The translations under genes and the position numbers were made by a program. 64,000 bases of DNA from Paratinospora sagittata (lineage: Eukaryota; Streptophyta; Magnoliopsida; Ranunculales; Menispermaceae): positions 34,360,741 to 34,424,740 of the forward strand of contig CM069593.1 of NCBI GenBank assembly GCA_035771175.1, in the 5' to 3' direction. The notes under the pieces were generated by a model that saw nothing but the letters and a program-made list of their open reading frames with translations, did no database searches and was not told where the DNA came from. Below, piece after piece: positions 40,359-52,234 of this stretch; the stretch's first letter is position 1; each line of letters starts with the position of its first letter.

Positions 40359-41545
40359 AAATGGAAAGATCACGGCAACAGCTTTATAGCGAGTTATCAA
40401 ATGGGATAGCGCGCTAGAGACAATTTTTCATAAAAACAAATGTTTTATTATAGAACCCTATCAGCATGCTTTCAACACCAATAGTGCGTTAGTGCCTTAT
40501 AGAAAATTTTGGCAAATTTGTGAAAGCCTTATTTTAAAAATCTAAGGAACTATTCCGTTGACTCAAAACATATTGAGATAAGATTATAAACTTTAAAATA
40601 ATTCAACACTCAATGAAATTATGACTAAAACCTTTCGAAAAACATTTTTTTTCAAAATGAAATACTATATCGAAGTGATTTTGAAGACTTTGCAATTTTC
40701 AGAGTTTTAGTGCTGAGATTGATCGAGAGGTTACCCTACACACCAAAGATCAAACCAATGCATTAGACATGATATATGTCTTCGTTCTTCGAGCTTGATC
40801 TTTGTAGACTTCGATAGCTATTGTTTGATGTGTTGTTGATGATTAGTTGTAGCTCTTAGAAAAAAAATACAGGTGATGTCCACTTGTTTGATGTGTTTTC
40901 TTACCGAGAACACCTCATATACTTACAGTTTTAAACAATAGATAGCCTCTGGAAATCTCAGCACAAAAGGGATAAAATGAAGAACTTGCGAAATAATGAG
41001 GTTATCTTCAAGACAGTTTGCAATTTTGATTCAGTTAGAAGATTGTTTGGGCAAATGCAAGAATCACGACTTTCTTCTTTTTAAACACTCTTTGGAAAGC
41101 TCAGTCTAACTTGCAAAAATCGTGTGTTCTATCTTTGAAAATAAGAGAATGAGGGCTTTATAAAATTAGCAGTTGCAGGTTAAAGTTCAAGAGAGTACAG
41201 AATGATTTGAATTCAAAAAGTTGTTTAATCCAAAGTTGTTTTGGGCGTGCTAGACAACGGGAATCATCAAGGTCTTAGTAGAGAATATTTCAATTAAGAT
41301 AACCTAGCAAAACAGTGTAAGGAATAGAAAAATGGAGCAAGCAGAAGTGCCCACATTTTTCTCGTTAAAAATATCAGATTTTTGTCTCCGACGTGGATTG
41401 CGTGCTTTTGGGTTGTGTATCATGTTCTCTATTGACAGATAGCAGGCTATAGCAGGTCTATGTACACAAACCCTAGAGCTCGAGTTTTTGACTTTCCGAT
41501 AGCGTGTTATCAAGGCTTATGGCGCGCTATTGCCCTTTTTACTAA
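40359..41545 (+). repeat. Monomer copy 35 (Q-like, last of block A)
   Basis: gaaaatttt and acacctcat but gaaatctcag, so only partly Q. It has aaaataagag near 41141, shared with copies 36 and 37, and a private ctccgacg near 41387. First sign of the transition to block B. Confidence 0.98.
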
Positions 41546-42732
41546 AAATGGAAAGATCACGGCAACAGCTTTGTAGCGAGTTATCAAATGGGATAGCGCG
41601 CTAGAGAATTTTTCATAAAAACAAATGTTTTATTATAGAACCCTATCAGCGTGCTTATCAACACCAATAGTACGTTAGTGCCTTATAGAAAATTTTGGCA
41701 AATTTGTGGAAAGCCTTATTTTAAAAATCTAAGGAACCATTCCGTTGACTCAAAACATATTGAGATAAGATTATAAACATCAAAATAATTCAACACTCAT
41801 TGAAATTATGACTAAAACCTTTCGAAAAACATTTTTTTTCAAAATGAAATACTATATCGAAGTGATTTTGAAGACCTTGCAATTTTCAGAGTTTTAGTGC
41901 TGAGATTGATCGAGAGGTTACCCTACACACCAAAGATCAAACCAATGCATTAGACATGATATATGTCTTCGTTCTTCGAGCTTGATCTTTGTAGACTTCG
42001 ATAGCTATTGTTTGATGTGTTGTTGATGATTAGTTGTAGCTCTTAGAAAAAAAATACAGGTGATGTCCACTTGTTTGATGTGTTTTCTTACCGAGAACAC
42101 TTCATATACTTACAGTTTTAAACAATAGATAGCCTCTGGAAATCTCAGCACAAAAGGGATAAAATGAAGAACTTGCGAAATAATGAGGTTATCTTCAAGA
42201 CAGTTTGCAATTTTGATTCAGTTAGAAGATTGTTTGGGCAAATGCAAGAATCACGACTTTCTTCTTTTTAAACACTCTTTGGAAAGCTCAGTCTAACTTG
42301 CAAAAATCGTGTGTTCTATCTTTGAAAATAAGAGAATGAGGGCTTTATAAAACTAGCAGTTGCAGGTTAAAGTTCAAGAGAGTACAGAATGATTTGAATT
42401 CAAGAAGTTGTTTAATCCAAAGTTGTTTTGGGCGTGCTAGACAACGGGAATCATCAAGGTCTTAGTAGAGAATATTTCAATTAAGATAACCTAGCAAAAC
42501 TGTGAAAGGAATAGAAAAATGGAGCAAGCAGAAGTGCCCACATTTTTCTCGTTAGAAATATCATATTTTTGTCTCAGACGTGGATTGCGTGCTTTTGGGT
42601 TGTGTATCATGTTCTCTATTGACAGATAGCAGGCTATAGCAGGTCTTTGTACACAAACCCCAGAGCTCGAGTTTTTGACTTTCCGATAGCGTGTTATCAA
42701 GGCTTATGGCGCGCTATTGCCCATTTTTCTTA
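41546..42732 (+). repeat. Monomer copy 36 (A/B mosaic)
   Basis: Starts with B states (cagcgtgcttatc, tgtggaaag, aaccattcc) yet keeps T8, gagattg and tccactt of block A. Private: ctttgtagcg near 41571, loss of two bases in agagaattttt, agtacgttag. Its 3' part (gtctttgtac, accccagag, atatcatat) matches copy 37. Confidence 0.98.
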
Positions 42733-43920
42733 AAATGGAATGATCACGACAACAGCTTTATAGCGAGTTATCAAATGGGATAGCGCGCTAGAGACAATTT
42801 TTCATAAAAACAAATGTTTTATTATAGAACCCTATCAGCGTGCTTATCAACACCAATAGTGCGTTAGTGCCTTATAGAAATTTTTGGCAAATTTGTGGAA
42901 AGGCTTATTTTAAAAATCTAAGGAACCATTCCGTTGACTCAAAACATATTGAGATAAGATTATAAACATCAAAATAATTCAACACTCATTGAAATTATGA
43001 CTAAAACCTTTCGAAAAACATTTTTTTCAAAATGAAATACTATATCGAAGTGATTTTGAAGACTTTCCAATTTTCAGAGTTTTAGTGCTGAGGTTGATCG
43101 AGAGGTTACCCTACACACCAAAGATCAAACCAATGCATTAGACATGATATATGTCTTCGTTCTTCGAGTTTGATCTTTGTAGACTTCGACAGCTATTGTT
43201 TGATGTGTTGTTGATGATTAGTTGTAGCTCTTAGAAAAAAAATACAGGTGATGTGCACTTGTTTGATGTGTTTTCTTACCGAGAACACTTCATATACTTA
43301 CAGTTTTAAACAATAGATAGCCTCTGGAAATCTCAGCACAAAAGGGATAAAATGAAGAACTTGCGAAATAATGAGGTTATCTTCAAGACAGTTTGCAATT
43401 TTGATTCAGTTAGAAGATTGTTTGGGCAAATGCAAGAATCACGACTTTCTTCTTTTTAAACACTCTTTGGAAAGCTCAGTCTAACTTGCAAAAATCGTGT
43501 GTTCTATCTTTGAAAATAAGAGAATGAGGGCTTTATAAAATTAGCAGTTGCAGGTTAAAGTTCAAGAGAGTACAGAATGATTTGAATTCAAGAAGTTGTT
43601 TAATCCAAAGTTGTTTTGGGCGTGCTAGACAACGGGAATCATCAAGGTCTTAGTAGAGAATATTTCAATTAAGATAACCTAGCAAAACTGTGAAAGGAAT
43701 AGAAAAATGGAGCAAGCAGAAGTGCCCACATTTTTCTCGTTAGAAATATCATATTTTTGTCTCAGACGTGGATTGCGTGCTTTTGGGTTGTGTATCATGT
43801 TCTCTATTGACAGATAGCAGGCTATAGCAGGTCTTTGTACACAAACCCCAGAGCTCGAGTTTTTGACTTTCCGATAGCGTGTTATCAAGGCTTATGGCGC
43901 GCTATTGCCCATTTTTCTTA
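42733..43920 (+). repeat. Monomer copy 37
   Basis: gaaatttttgg, T7, ctttccaatt, gaggttg, gagtttgatc, cgacagc; 3' end as copy 36, showing a recent one-monomer duplication of that part. Confidence 0.98.
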
Positions 43921-45107
43921 AAATGGAATGATCACGACAACAGCTTTATAGCGAGTTATCAAATGGGATAGCGCGCTAGAGATAATTTTTCATAAAAACA
44001 AATGTTTTATTATAGAACCCTATCAGCGTGCTTATCAACACCAATAGTGCGTTAGTGCCTTATAGAAATTTTTGGCAAATTTGTGGAAAGGCTTATTTTA
44101 AAAATCTAAGGAACCATTCCGTTGACTCAAAACATATTGAGATAAGATTATAAACTTTAAAATAATTCAACACTCATTGAAATTATGATTAAAACCTTTC
44201 GAAAAACAGTTTTTTCAAAATGAAATACTATATCGAAGTGATTTTGAAGACTTTCCAATTTTCAGAGTTTTAGTGCTGAGGTTGATCGAGAGGTTACCCT
44301 ACACACCAAAGATCAAACCAATGCATTAGACATGATATATGTCTTCGTTCTTCGAGTTTGATCTTTGTAGACTTCGACAGCTATTGTTTGATGTGTTGTT
44401 GATGATTAGTTGTAGCTCTTAGAAAAAAAATACAGGTGATGTGCACTTGTTTGATGTGTTTTCTTACCGAGAACACTTCATATACTTACAGTTTTAAACA
44501 ATAGATAGCCTCTGGAAATCTCAGCACAAAAGGGATAAAATGAAGAACTTGCGAAATAATGAGGTTATCTTCAAGACAGTTTGCAATTTTGTTCAGTTAG
44601 AAGATTGTTTGGGCAAATGCAAGAATCACGACTTTCTTCTTTTTAAACACTCTTTGGAAAGATCAGTCTAACTTGCAAAAATCGTGTGTTCTATCTTTGA
44701 AAATCAGAGAATGAGGGCTTTATAAAATTAGCAGTTGCAGGTTAAAGTGCAAGAGAGTACAGAATGATTTGAATTCAAAAAGTTGTTTAATCCAAAGTTG
44801 TTTTGGGCGTGCTAGACAACGGGAATCATCAAGGTCTTAGTAGAGAATATTTCAATTAAGATAACCTAGCAAAACTGTGAAAGGAATAGAAAAATGGAGC
44901 AAGCAGAAGTGCCCACATTTTTCTCGTTAGAAATAACAGATTTTTGTCTCAGACGTGGATTGCGTGCTTTTGGGTTGTGTATCATGTTCTCTATTGACAG
45001 ATAGCAGGCTATAGCAGGTCTATGTACACAAACCCTAGAGCTCGAGTTTTTGACTTTCCGATAGCGTGTTATCAAGGCTTATGGCGCGCTATTGCCCATT
45101 TTTCTAA
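43921..45107 (+). repeat. Monomer copy 38
   Basis: agagataat, aaacagtttttt (T run changed), gaggttg, cgacagc, and ttttgttcag near 44588 with one base lost; this deletion recurs only in copy 41, 3,563 bp downstream. Private gaaagatcag. Confidence 0.98.
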
Positions 45108-46295
45108 AAATCGAATGATCACGACAACAGCTTTATAGCGAGTTATCAAATGGGATAGCGCGCTAGAGACAATTTTTCATAAAAACAAATGTTTTATTAT
45201 AGAACCCTATCAGCGTGCTTATCAACACCAATAGTGCGTTAGTGCCTTATAGAAAATTTTGGCAAATTTGTGGAAAGGCTTATTTTAAAAATCTAAGGAA
45301 CCATTCCGTTGACTCAAAACATATTGAGATAAGATTATAAACTTTAAAATAATTCAACACTCATTGAAATTATGATTAAAACCTTTCAAAAAACATTTTT
45401 TTCAAAATGAAATACTATATCGAAGTGATTTTGAAGACTTTCCAATTTTCAGAGTTTTAGTGCTGAGATTGATCGAGAGGTTACCCTACACACCAAAGAT
45501 CAAACCAATGCATTAGACATGATATATGTCTTCGTTCTTCGAGCTTGATCTTTGTAGACTTCGATAGCTATTGTTTGATGTGTTGTTGATGATTAGTTGT
45601 AGCTCTTAGAAAAAAAATACAGGTGATGTGCACTTGTTTGATGTGTTTTCTTACCGAGAACACTTCATATACTTACAGTTTTAAACAATAGATAGCCTCT
45701 GGAAATCTCAGCACAAAAGGGATAAAATGAAGAACTTGCGAAATAATGAGGTTATCTTCAAGACAGTTTGCAATTTTGATTCAGTTAGAAGATTGTTTGG
45801 GCAAATGCAAGAATCACGACTTTCTTCTTTTTAAACACTCTTTGGAAAGCTCAGTCTAACTTGCAAAAATCGTGTGTTCTATCATTGAAAATCAGAGAAT
45901 GAGGGCTTTATAAAATTAGCAGTTGCAGGTTAAAGTGCAAGAGAGTACAGAATGATTTGAATTCAAAAAGTTGTTTAATCCAAAGTTGTTTTTGGCGTGC
46001 TAGACAACGGGAATCATCAAGGTCTTAGTAGAGAATATTTCAATTAAGATAACGTAGCAAAACTGTGAAAGGAATAGAAAAATGGAGCAAGCAGAAGTGC
46101 CCACATTTTTCTCGTTAGAAATAACAGATTTTTGTCTCAGACGTGGATTGCGTGCTTTTGGGTTGTGTAACATGTTCTCTATTGACAGATAGCAGGCTAT
46201 AGCAGGTCTATGTACACAAACCCTAGAGCTCGAGTTTTTGACTTTTCGATAGCGTGTTATCAAGGCTTATGGCGCGCTATTGCCCATTTTTCTAA
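45108..46295 (+). repeat. Monomer copy 39
   Basis: aatcgaatg at the junction (also copy 43), gagattg, cgatagc, atcattg, gtttttggcg, and aacgtagc near 46052, which removes the TAG that closes the minus-strand frame. Private tttcaaaaaac here. Confidence 0.98.
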
Positions 46296-47483
46296 AAATG
46301 GAATGATCACGACAACAGCTTTATAGCGAGTTATCAAATGGGATAGCGCGCTAGAGACAATTTTTCATAAAAACAAATGTTTTATTATAGAACCCTTTCA
46401 GCGTGCTTATCAACACCAATAGTGCGTTAGTGCCTTATAGAAATTTTTGGCAAATTTGTGGAAAGGCTTATTTTAAAAATCTAAGGAACCATTCCGTTGA
46501 CTCAAAACATATTGAGATAAGATTATAAACTTTAAAATAATTCAACACTCATTGAAATTATGATTAAAACCTTTCGAAAAACATTTTTTTCAAAATGAAA
46601 TACTATATCGAAGTGATTTTGAAGACTTTCCAATTTTCAGAGTTTTAGTGCTGAGGTTGATCGAGAGGTTACCCTACACACCAAAGATCAAACCAATGCA
46701 TTAGACATGATATATGTCTTCGTTCTTCGAGCTTGATCTTTGTAGACTTCGATAGCTATTGTTTGATGTGTTGTTGATGATTAGTTGTAGCTCTTAGAAA
46801 AAAAATACAGGTGATGTGCACTTGTTTGATGTGTTTTCTTACCGAGAACACTTCATATACTTACAGTTTTAAACAATAGATAGCCTCTGGAAATCTCAGC
46901 ACAAAAGGGATAAAATGAAGAACTTGCGAAATAATGAGGTTATCTTCAAGACAGTTTGCAATTTTGATTCAGTTAGAAGATTGTTTGGGCAAATGCAAGA
47001 ATCACGACTTTCTTCTTTTTAAACACTCTTTGGAAAGCTCAGTCTAACTTGCAAAAATCGTGTGTTCTATCATTGAAAATCAGAGAATGAGGGCTTTATA
47101 AAATTAGCAGTTGCAGGTTAAAGTGCAAGAGAGTACAGAATGATTTGAATTCAAAAAGTTGTTTAATCCAAAGTTGTTTTTGGCGTGCTAGACAACGGGA
47201 ATCATCAAGGTCTTAGTAGAGAATATTTCAATTAAGATAACGTAGCAAAACTGTGAAAGGAATAGAAAAATGGAGCAAGCAGAAGTGCCCACATTTTTCT
47301 CGTTAGAAATAACAGATTTTTGTCTCAGACGTGGATTGCGTGCTTTTGGGTTGTGTAACATGTTCTCTATTGACAGATAGCAGGCTATAGCAGGTCTATG
47401 TACACAAACCCTAGAGCTCGAGTTTTTGACTTTTCGATAGCGTGTTATCAAGGCTTATGGCGCGCTATTGCCCATTTTTCTAA
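46296..47483 (+). repeat. Monomer copy 40
   Basis: ccctttcagcg (shared with copy 41), gaggttg, cgatagc, and the same 3' states as copy 39 (atcattg, gtttttggcg, aacgtagc, gtaacatg). Confidence 0.98.
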
Positions 47484-48670
47484 AAATGGAATGATCACGA
47501 CAACAGCTTTATAGCGAGTTATCAAATGGGATAGCGCGCTAGAGACAATTTTTCATAAAAACAAATGTTTTATTATAGAACCCTTTCAGCGTGCTTATCA
47601 ACACCAATAGTGCGTTAGTGCCTTATAGAAATTTTTGGCAAATTTGTGGAAAGGCTTATTTTAAAAATCTAAGGAACCATTCCGTTGACTCAAAACATAT
47701 TGAGATAAGATTATAAACTTTAAAATAATTCAACACTCATTGAAATTATGATTAAAACCTTTCGAAAAACATTTTTTTCAAAATGAAATACTATATCGAA
47801 GTGATTTTGAAGACTTTCCAATTTTCAGAGTTTTAGTGCTGAGGTTGATCGAGAGGTTACCCTACACACCAAAGATCAAACCAATGCATTAGACATGATA
47901 TATGTCTTCGTTCTTCGAGTTTGATCTTTGTAGACTTCGACAGCTATTGTTTGATGTGTTGTTGATGATTAGTTGTAGCTCTTAGAAAAAAAATACAGGT
48001 GATGTGCACTTGTTTGATGTGTTTTCTTACCGAGAACACTTCATATACTTACAGTTTTAAACAATAGATAGCCTCTGGAAATCTCAGCACAAAAGGGATA
48101 AAATGAAGAACTTGCGAAATAATGAGGTTATCTTCAAGACAGTTTGCAATTTTGTTCAGTTAGAAGATTGTTTGGGCAAATGCAAGAATCACGACTTTCT
48201 TCTTTTTAAACACTGTTTGGAAAGCTCAGTCTAACTTGCAAAAATCGTGTGTTCTATCTTTGAAAATCAGAGAATGAGGGCTTTATAAAATTAGCAGTTG
48301 CAGGTTAAAGTGCAAGAGAGTACAGAATGATTTGAATTCAAAAAGTTGTTTAATCCAAAGTTGTTTTGGGCGTGCTAGACAACGGGAATCATCAAGGTCT
48401 TAGTAGAGAATATTTCAATTAAGATAACGTAGCAAAACTGTGAAAGGAATAGAAAAATGGAGCAAGCAGAAGTGCCCACATTTTTCTCGTTAGAAATAAC
48501 AGATTTTTGTCTCAGACGTGGATTGCGTGCTTTTGGGTTGTGTATCATGTTCTCTATTGACAGATAGCAGGCTATAGCAGGTCTATGTACACAAACCCTA
48601 GAGCTCGAGTTTTTGACTTTCCGATAGCGTGTTATCAAGGCTTATGGCGCGCTATTGCCCATTTTACTAA
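47484..48670 (+). repeat. Monomer copy 41
   Basis: 5' part as copy 40 (ccctttcagcg); middle as copy 38 (cgacagc, ttttgttcag); private cactgtttgg; still aacgtagc near 48427. A mosaic of its neighbours. Confidence 0.98.
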
Positions 48671-49858
48671 AAATGGAAAGATCACGACAACGGCTTTATA
48701 GCGAGTTTTCAAATGGGATAGCGCGCTAGAGACAATTTTTCATAAAAACAAATGTTTTATTATAGAACCCTATCAGCGTGCTTATCAACACCAATAGTGC
48801 GTTAGTGCCTTATAGAAATTTTTGGCAAATTTGTGGAAAGGCTTATTTTAAAAATCTAAGGAACCATTCCGTTGACTCAAAACATATTGAGATAAGATTA
48901 TAAACTTTAAAATAATTCAACACTCATTGAAATTATGATTAAAACCTTTCGAAAAACATTTTTTTCAAAATGAAATACTATATCGAAGTGATTTTGAAGA
49001 CTTTCCAATTTTCAGAGTTTTAGTGCTGAGGTTGATCGAGAGGTTACCCTACACACCAAAGATCAAACCAATGCATTAGACATGATATATGTCTTCGTTC
49101 TTCGAGTTTGATCTTTGTAGACTTCGACAGCTATTGTTTGATGTGTTGTTGATGATTAGTTGTAGCTCTTAGAAAAAAAATACAGGTGATGTGCACTTGT
49201 TTGATGTGTTTTCTTACCGAGAACACTTCATATACTTACAGTTTTAAACAATAGATAGCCTCTGGAAATCTCAGCACAAAAGGGATAAAATGAAGAACTT
49301 GCGAAATAATGAGGTTATCTTCAAGACAGTTTGCAATTTTGATTCAGTTAGAAGATTGTTTGGGCAAATGCAAGAATCACGACTTTCTTCTTTTTAAACA
49401 CTCTTTGGAAAGCTCAGTCTAACTTGCAAAAATCGTGTGTTCTATCATTGAAAATCAGAGAATGAGGGCTTTATAAAATTAGCAGTTGCAGGTTAAAGTG
49501 CAAGAGAGTACAGAATGATTTGAATTCAAAAAGTTATTTAATCCAAAGTTGTTTTTGGCGTGCTAGACAACGGGAATCATCAAGGTCTTAGTAGAGAATA
49601 TTTCAATTAAGATAACCTAGCAAAACTGTGAAAGGAATAGAAAAATGGAGCAAGCAGAAGTGCCCACATTTTTCTCGTTAGAAATAACAGATTTTTGTCT
49701 CAGACGTGGATTGCGTGCTTTTGGGTTGTGTATCATGTTCTCTATTGACAGATAGCAGGCTATAGCAGGTCTATGTACACAAACCCTAGAGCTCGAGTTT
49801 TTGACTTTTCGATAGCGTGTTATCAAGGCTTATGGCGCGCTATTGCCCATTTTTCTAA
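48671..49858 (+). repeat. Monomer copy 42
   Basis: Private gacaacggc and gagttttcaa near the start; gaggttg, cgacagc, atcattg, gttatttaatcc (shared with copy 43), gtttttggcg, cctagc restored. Confidence 0.98.
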
Positions 49859-51046
49859 AAATCGAATGATCACGACAACAGCTTTATAGCGAGTTATCAA
49901 ATGGGATAGCGCGCTAGAGACAATTTTTCATAAAAACAAATGTTTTATTATAGAACCCTATCAGCGTGCTTATCAACACCAATAGTGCGTTAGTGCCTTA
50001 TAGAAAATTTTGGCAAATTTGTGGAAAGGCTTATTTTAAAAATCTAAGGAACCATTCCGTTGACTCAAAACATATTGAGATAAGATTATAAACTTTAAAA
50101 TAATTCAACACTCATTGAAATTATGATTAAAACCTTTCGAAAAACATTTTTTTCAAAATGAAATACTATATCGAAGTGATTTTGAAGACTTTCCAATTTT
50201 CAGAGTTTTAGTGCTGAGATTGATCGAGAGGTTACCCTACACACCAAAGATCAAACCAATGCATTAGACATGATATATGTCTTCGTTCTTCGAGCTTGAT
50301 CTTTGTAGACTTCGATAGCTATTGTTTGATGTGTTGTTGATGATTAGTTGTAGCTCTTAGAAAAAAAATACAGGTGATGTGCACTTGTTTGATGTGTTTT
50401 CTTACCGAGAACACTTCATATACTTACAGTTTTAAACAATAGATAGCCTCTGGAAATCTCAGCACAAAAGAGATAAAATGAAGAACTTGCGAAATAATGA
50501 GGTTATCTTCAAGACAGTTTGCAATTTTGATTCAGTTAGAAGATTGTTTGGGCAAATGCAAGAATCACGACTTTCTTCTTTTTAAACACTCTTTGGAAAG
50601 CTCAGTCTAACTTGCAAAAATCGTGTGTTCTATCATTGAAAATCAGAGAATGAGGGCTTTATAAAATTAGCAGTTGCAGGTTAAAGTGCAAGAGAGTACA
50701 GAATGATTTGAATTCAAAAAGTTATTTAATCCAAAGTTGTTTTGGGCGTGCTAGACAACGGGAATCATCAAGGTCTTAGTAGAGAATATTTCAATTAAGA
50801 TAACCTAGCAAAACTGTGAAAGGAATAGAAAAATGGAGCAAGCAGAAGTGCCCACATTTTTCTCGTTAGAAATAACAGATTTTTGTCTCAGACGTGGATT
50901 GCGTGCTTTTGGGTTGTGTATCATGTTCTCTATTGACAGATAGCAGGCTATAGCAGGTCTATGTACACAAACCCTAGAGCTCGAGTTTTTGACTTTTCGA
51001 TAGCGTGTTATCAAGGCTTATGGCGCGCTATTGCCCATTTTTCTAA
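49859..51046 (+). repeat. Monomer copy 43
   Basis: aatcgaatg junction as in copy 39; gagattg, cgatagc, atcattg, gttatttaatcc; private aaaagagata near 50467. Confidence 0.98.
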
Positions 51047-52234
51047 AAATGGAATGATCACGACAACAGCTTTATAGCGAGTTATCAAATGGGATAGCGC
51101 GCTAGAGACAATTTTTCATAAAAACAAATGTTTTATTATAGAACCGTATCAGCGTGCTTATCAACACCAATAGTGCGTTAGTGCCTTATAGAAATTTTTG
51201 GCAAATTTGTGGAAAGGCTTATTTTAAAAATCTAAGGAACCATTCCGTTGACTCAAAACATATTGAGATAAGATTATAAACTTTAAAATAATTCAACACT
51301 CATTGAAATTATGATTAAAACCTTTCGAAAAACATTTTTTTCAAAATGAAATACTATATCGAAGTGATTTTGAAGACTTTGCAATTTTCAGAGTTTTAGT
51401 GCTGAGATTGATCGAGAGGTTACCCTACACACCAAAGATCAAACCAATGCATTAGACATGATATATGTCTTCGTTCTTCGAGCTTGATCTTTGTAGACTT
51501 CGATAGCTATTGTTTGATGTGTTGTTGATGATTAGTTGTAGCTCTTAGAAAAAAAATACAGGTGATGTGCACTTGTTTGATGTGTTTTCTTACCGAGAAC
51601 ACTTCATATACTTACAGTTTTAAACAATAGATAGCCTCTGGAAATCTCAGCACAAAAGGGATAAAATGAAGAACTTGCGAAATAATGAGGTTATCTTCAA
51701 GACAGTTTGCAATTTTGATTCAGTTAGAAGATTGTTTGGGCAAATGCAAGAATCACGACTTTCTTCTTTTTAAACACTCTTTGGAAAGCTCAGTCTAACT
51801 TGCAAAAATCGTGTGTTCTATCTTTGAAAATCAGAGAATGAGGGCTTTATAAAATTAGCAGTTGCAGGTTAAAGTGCAAGAGAGTACAGAATGATTTGAA
51901 TTCAAAAAGTTGTTTAATCCAAAGTTGTTTTGGGCGTGCTAGACAACGGGAATCATCAAGGTCTTAGTAGAGAATATTTCAATTAAGATAACCTAGCAAA
52001 ATTGTGTAAGGAATAGAAAAATGGTGCAAGCAGAAGTGCCCACATTTTTCTCGTTAGAAATATCAGATTTTTGTCTCATACGTGGATTGCGTGCTTTTGG
52101 GTTGTGTATCAGGTTCTCTATTGAAATATAGCAGGCTACAGGAGGTCTATGTACACAAACCCTAGAGCTCGAGTTTTTGACTTTCCGATAGCGTGTTATC
52201 AAGGCTTATGGCGCGCTATTGCCCATTTTACTAA
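51047..52234 (+). repeat. Monomer copy 44 (B/C transition)
   Basis: Starts as block B (gaatgatcacgac, gaaatttttgg; private aaccgtatc) but has ctttgcaatt and atctttg, and ends with C states (aattgtgtaagg, atggtgcaag, ctacaggagg). Private ctcatacg and atcaggttc. Confidence 0.98.

Larger units (their letters stand above)
1..41545 (+). repeat. Block A: homogeneous subfamily, copies 1-35
   Basis: All copies are 1,187 bp except copy 6 (1,186) and copy 7 (1,188). Diagnostic states are cagcatgctttc near monomer base 105, tgtgaaagcc near 160, aactattcc near 190, cactcaatg near 250, a run of eight T at 287-294, tgtccactt near 520, and gtgtaagg with gttaaaaat near 960-1010. Only about ten sites vary between copies, and each variant is shared by several copies, which is the signature of recent amplification and unequal exchange rather than of independent mutation. 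Confidence 0.93.
39172..41545 (+). repeat. Higher-order repeat cycle 5, truncated: P-Q' (copies 34-35)
   Basis: P is complete; the next monomer has acacctcat but lacks gaaatgtcag, and block B follows where S would be expected. Confidence 0.65.
41546..52234 (+). repeat. Block B: diverged subfamily, copies 36-44
   Basis: Monomers are 1,187 or 1,188 bp. Compared with block A they have cagcgtgcttatc instead of cagcatgctttc, an extra G in tgtggaaag, aaccattcc, cactcattg, seven T instead of eight (except copies 36 and 38), tgtgcactt (from copy 37), and gttagaaat. Most have gaatgatcacgac after the junction. Further two-state sites (gaggttg or gagattg, cgacagc or cgatagc, atcattg or atctttg) are shuffled among copies, showing local exchange inside the block. 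The change from block A is stepwise: some B states already appear near 41142 while A states persist to about 42.3 kb. Confidence 0.88.
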
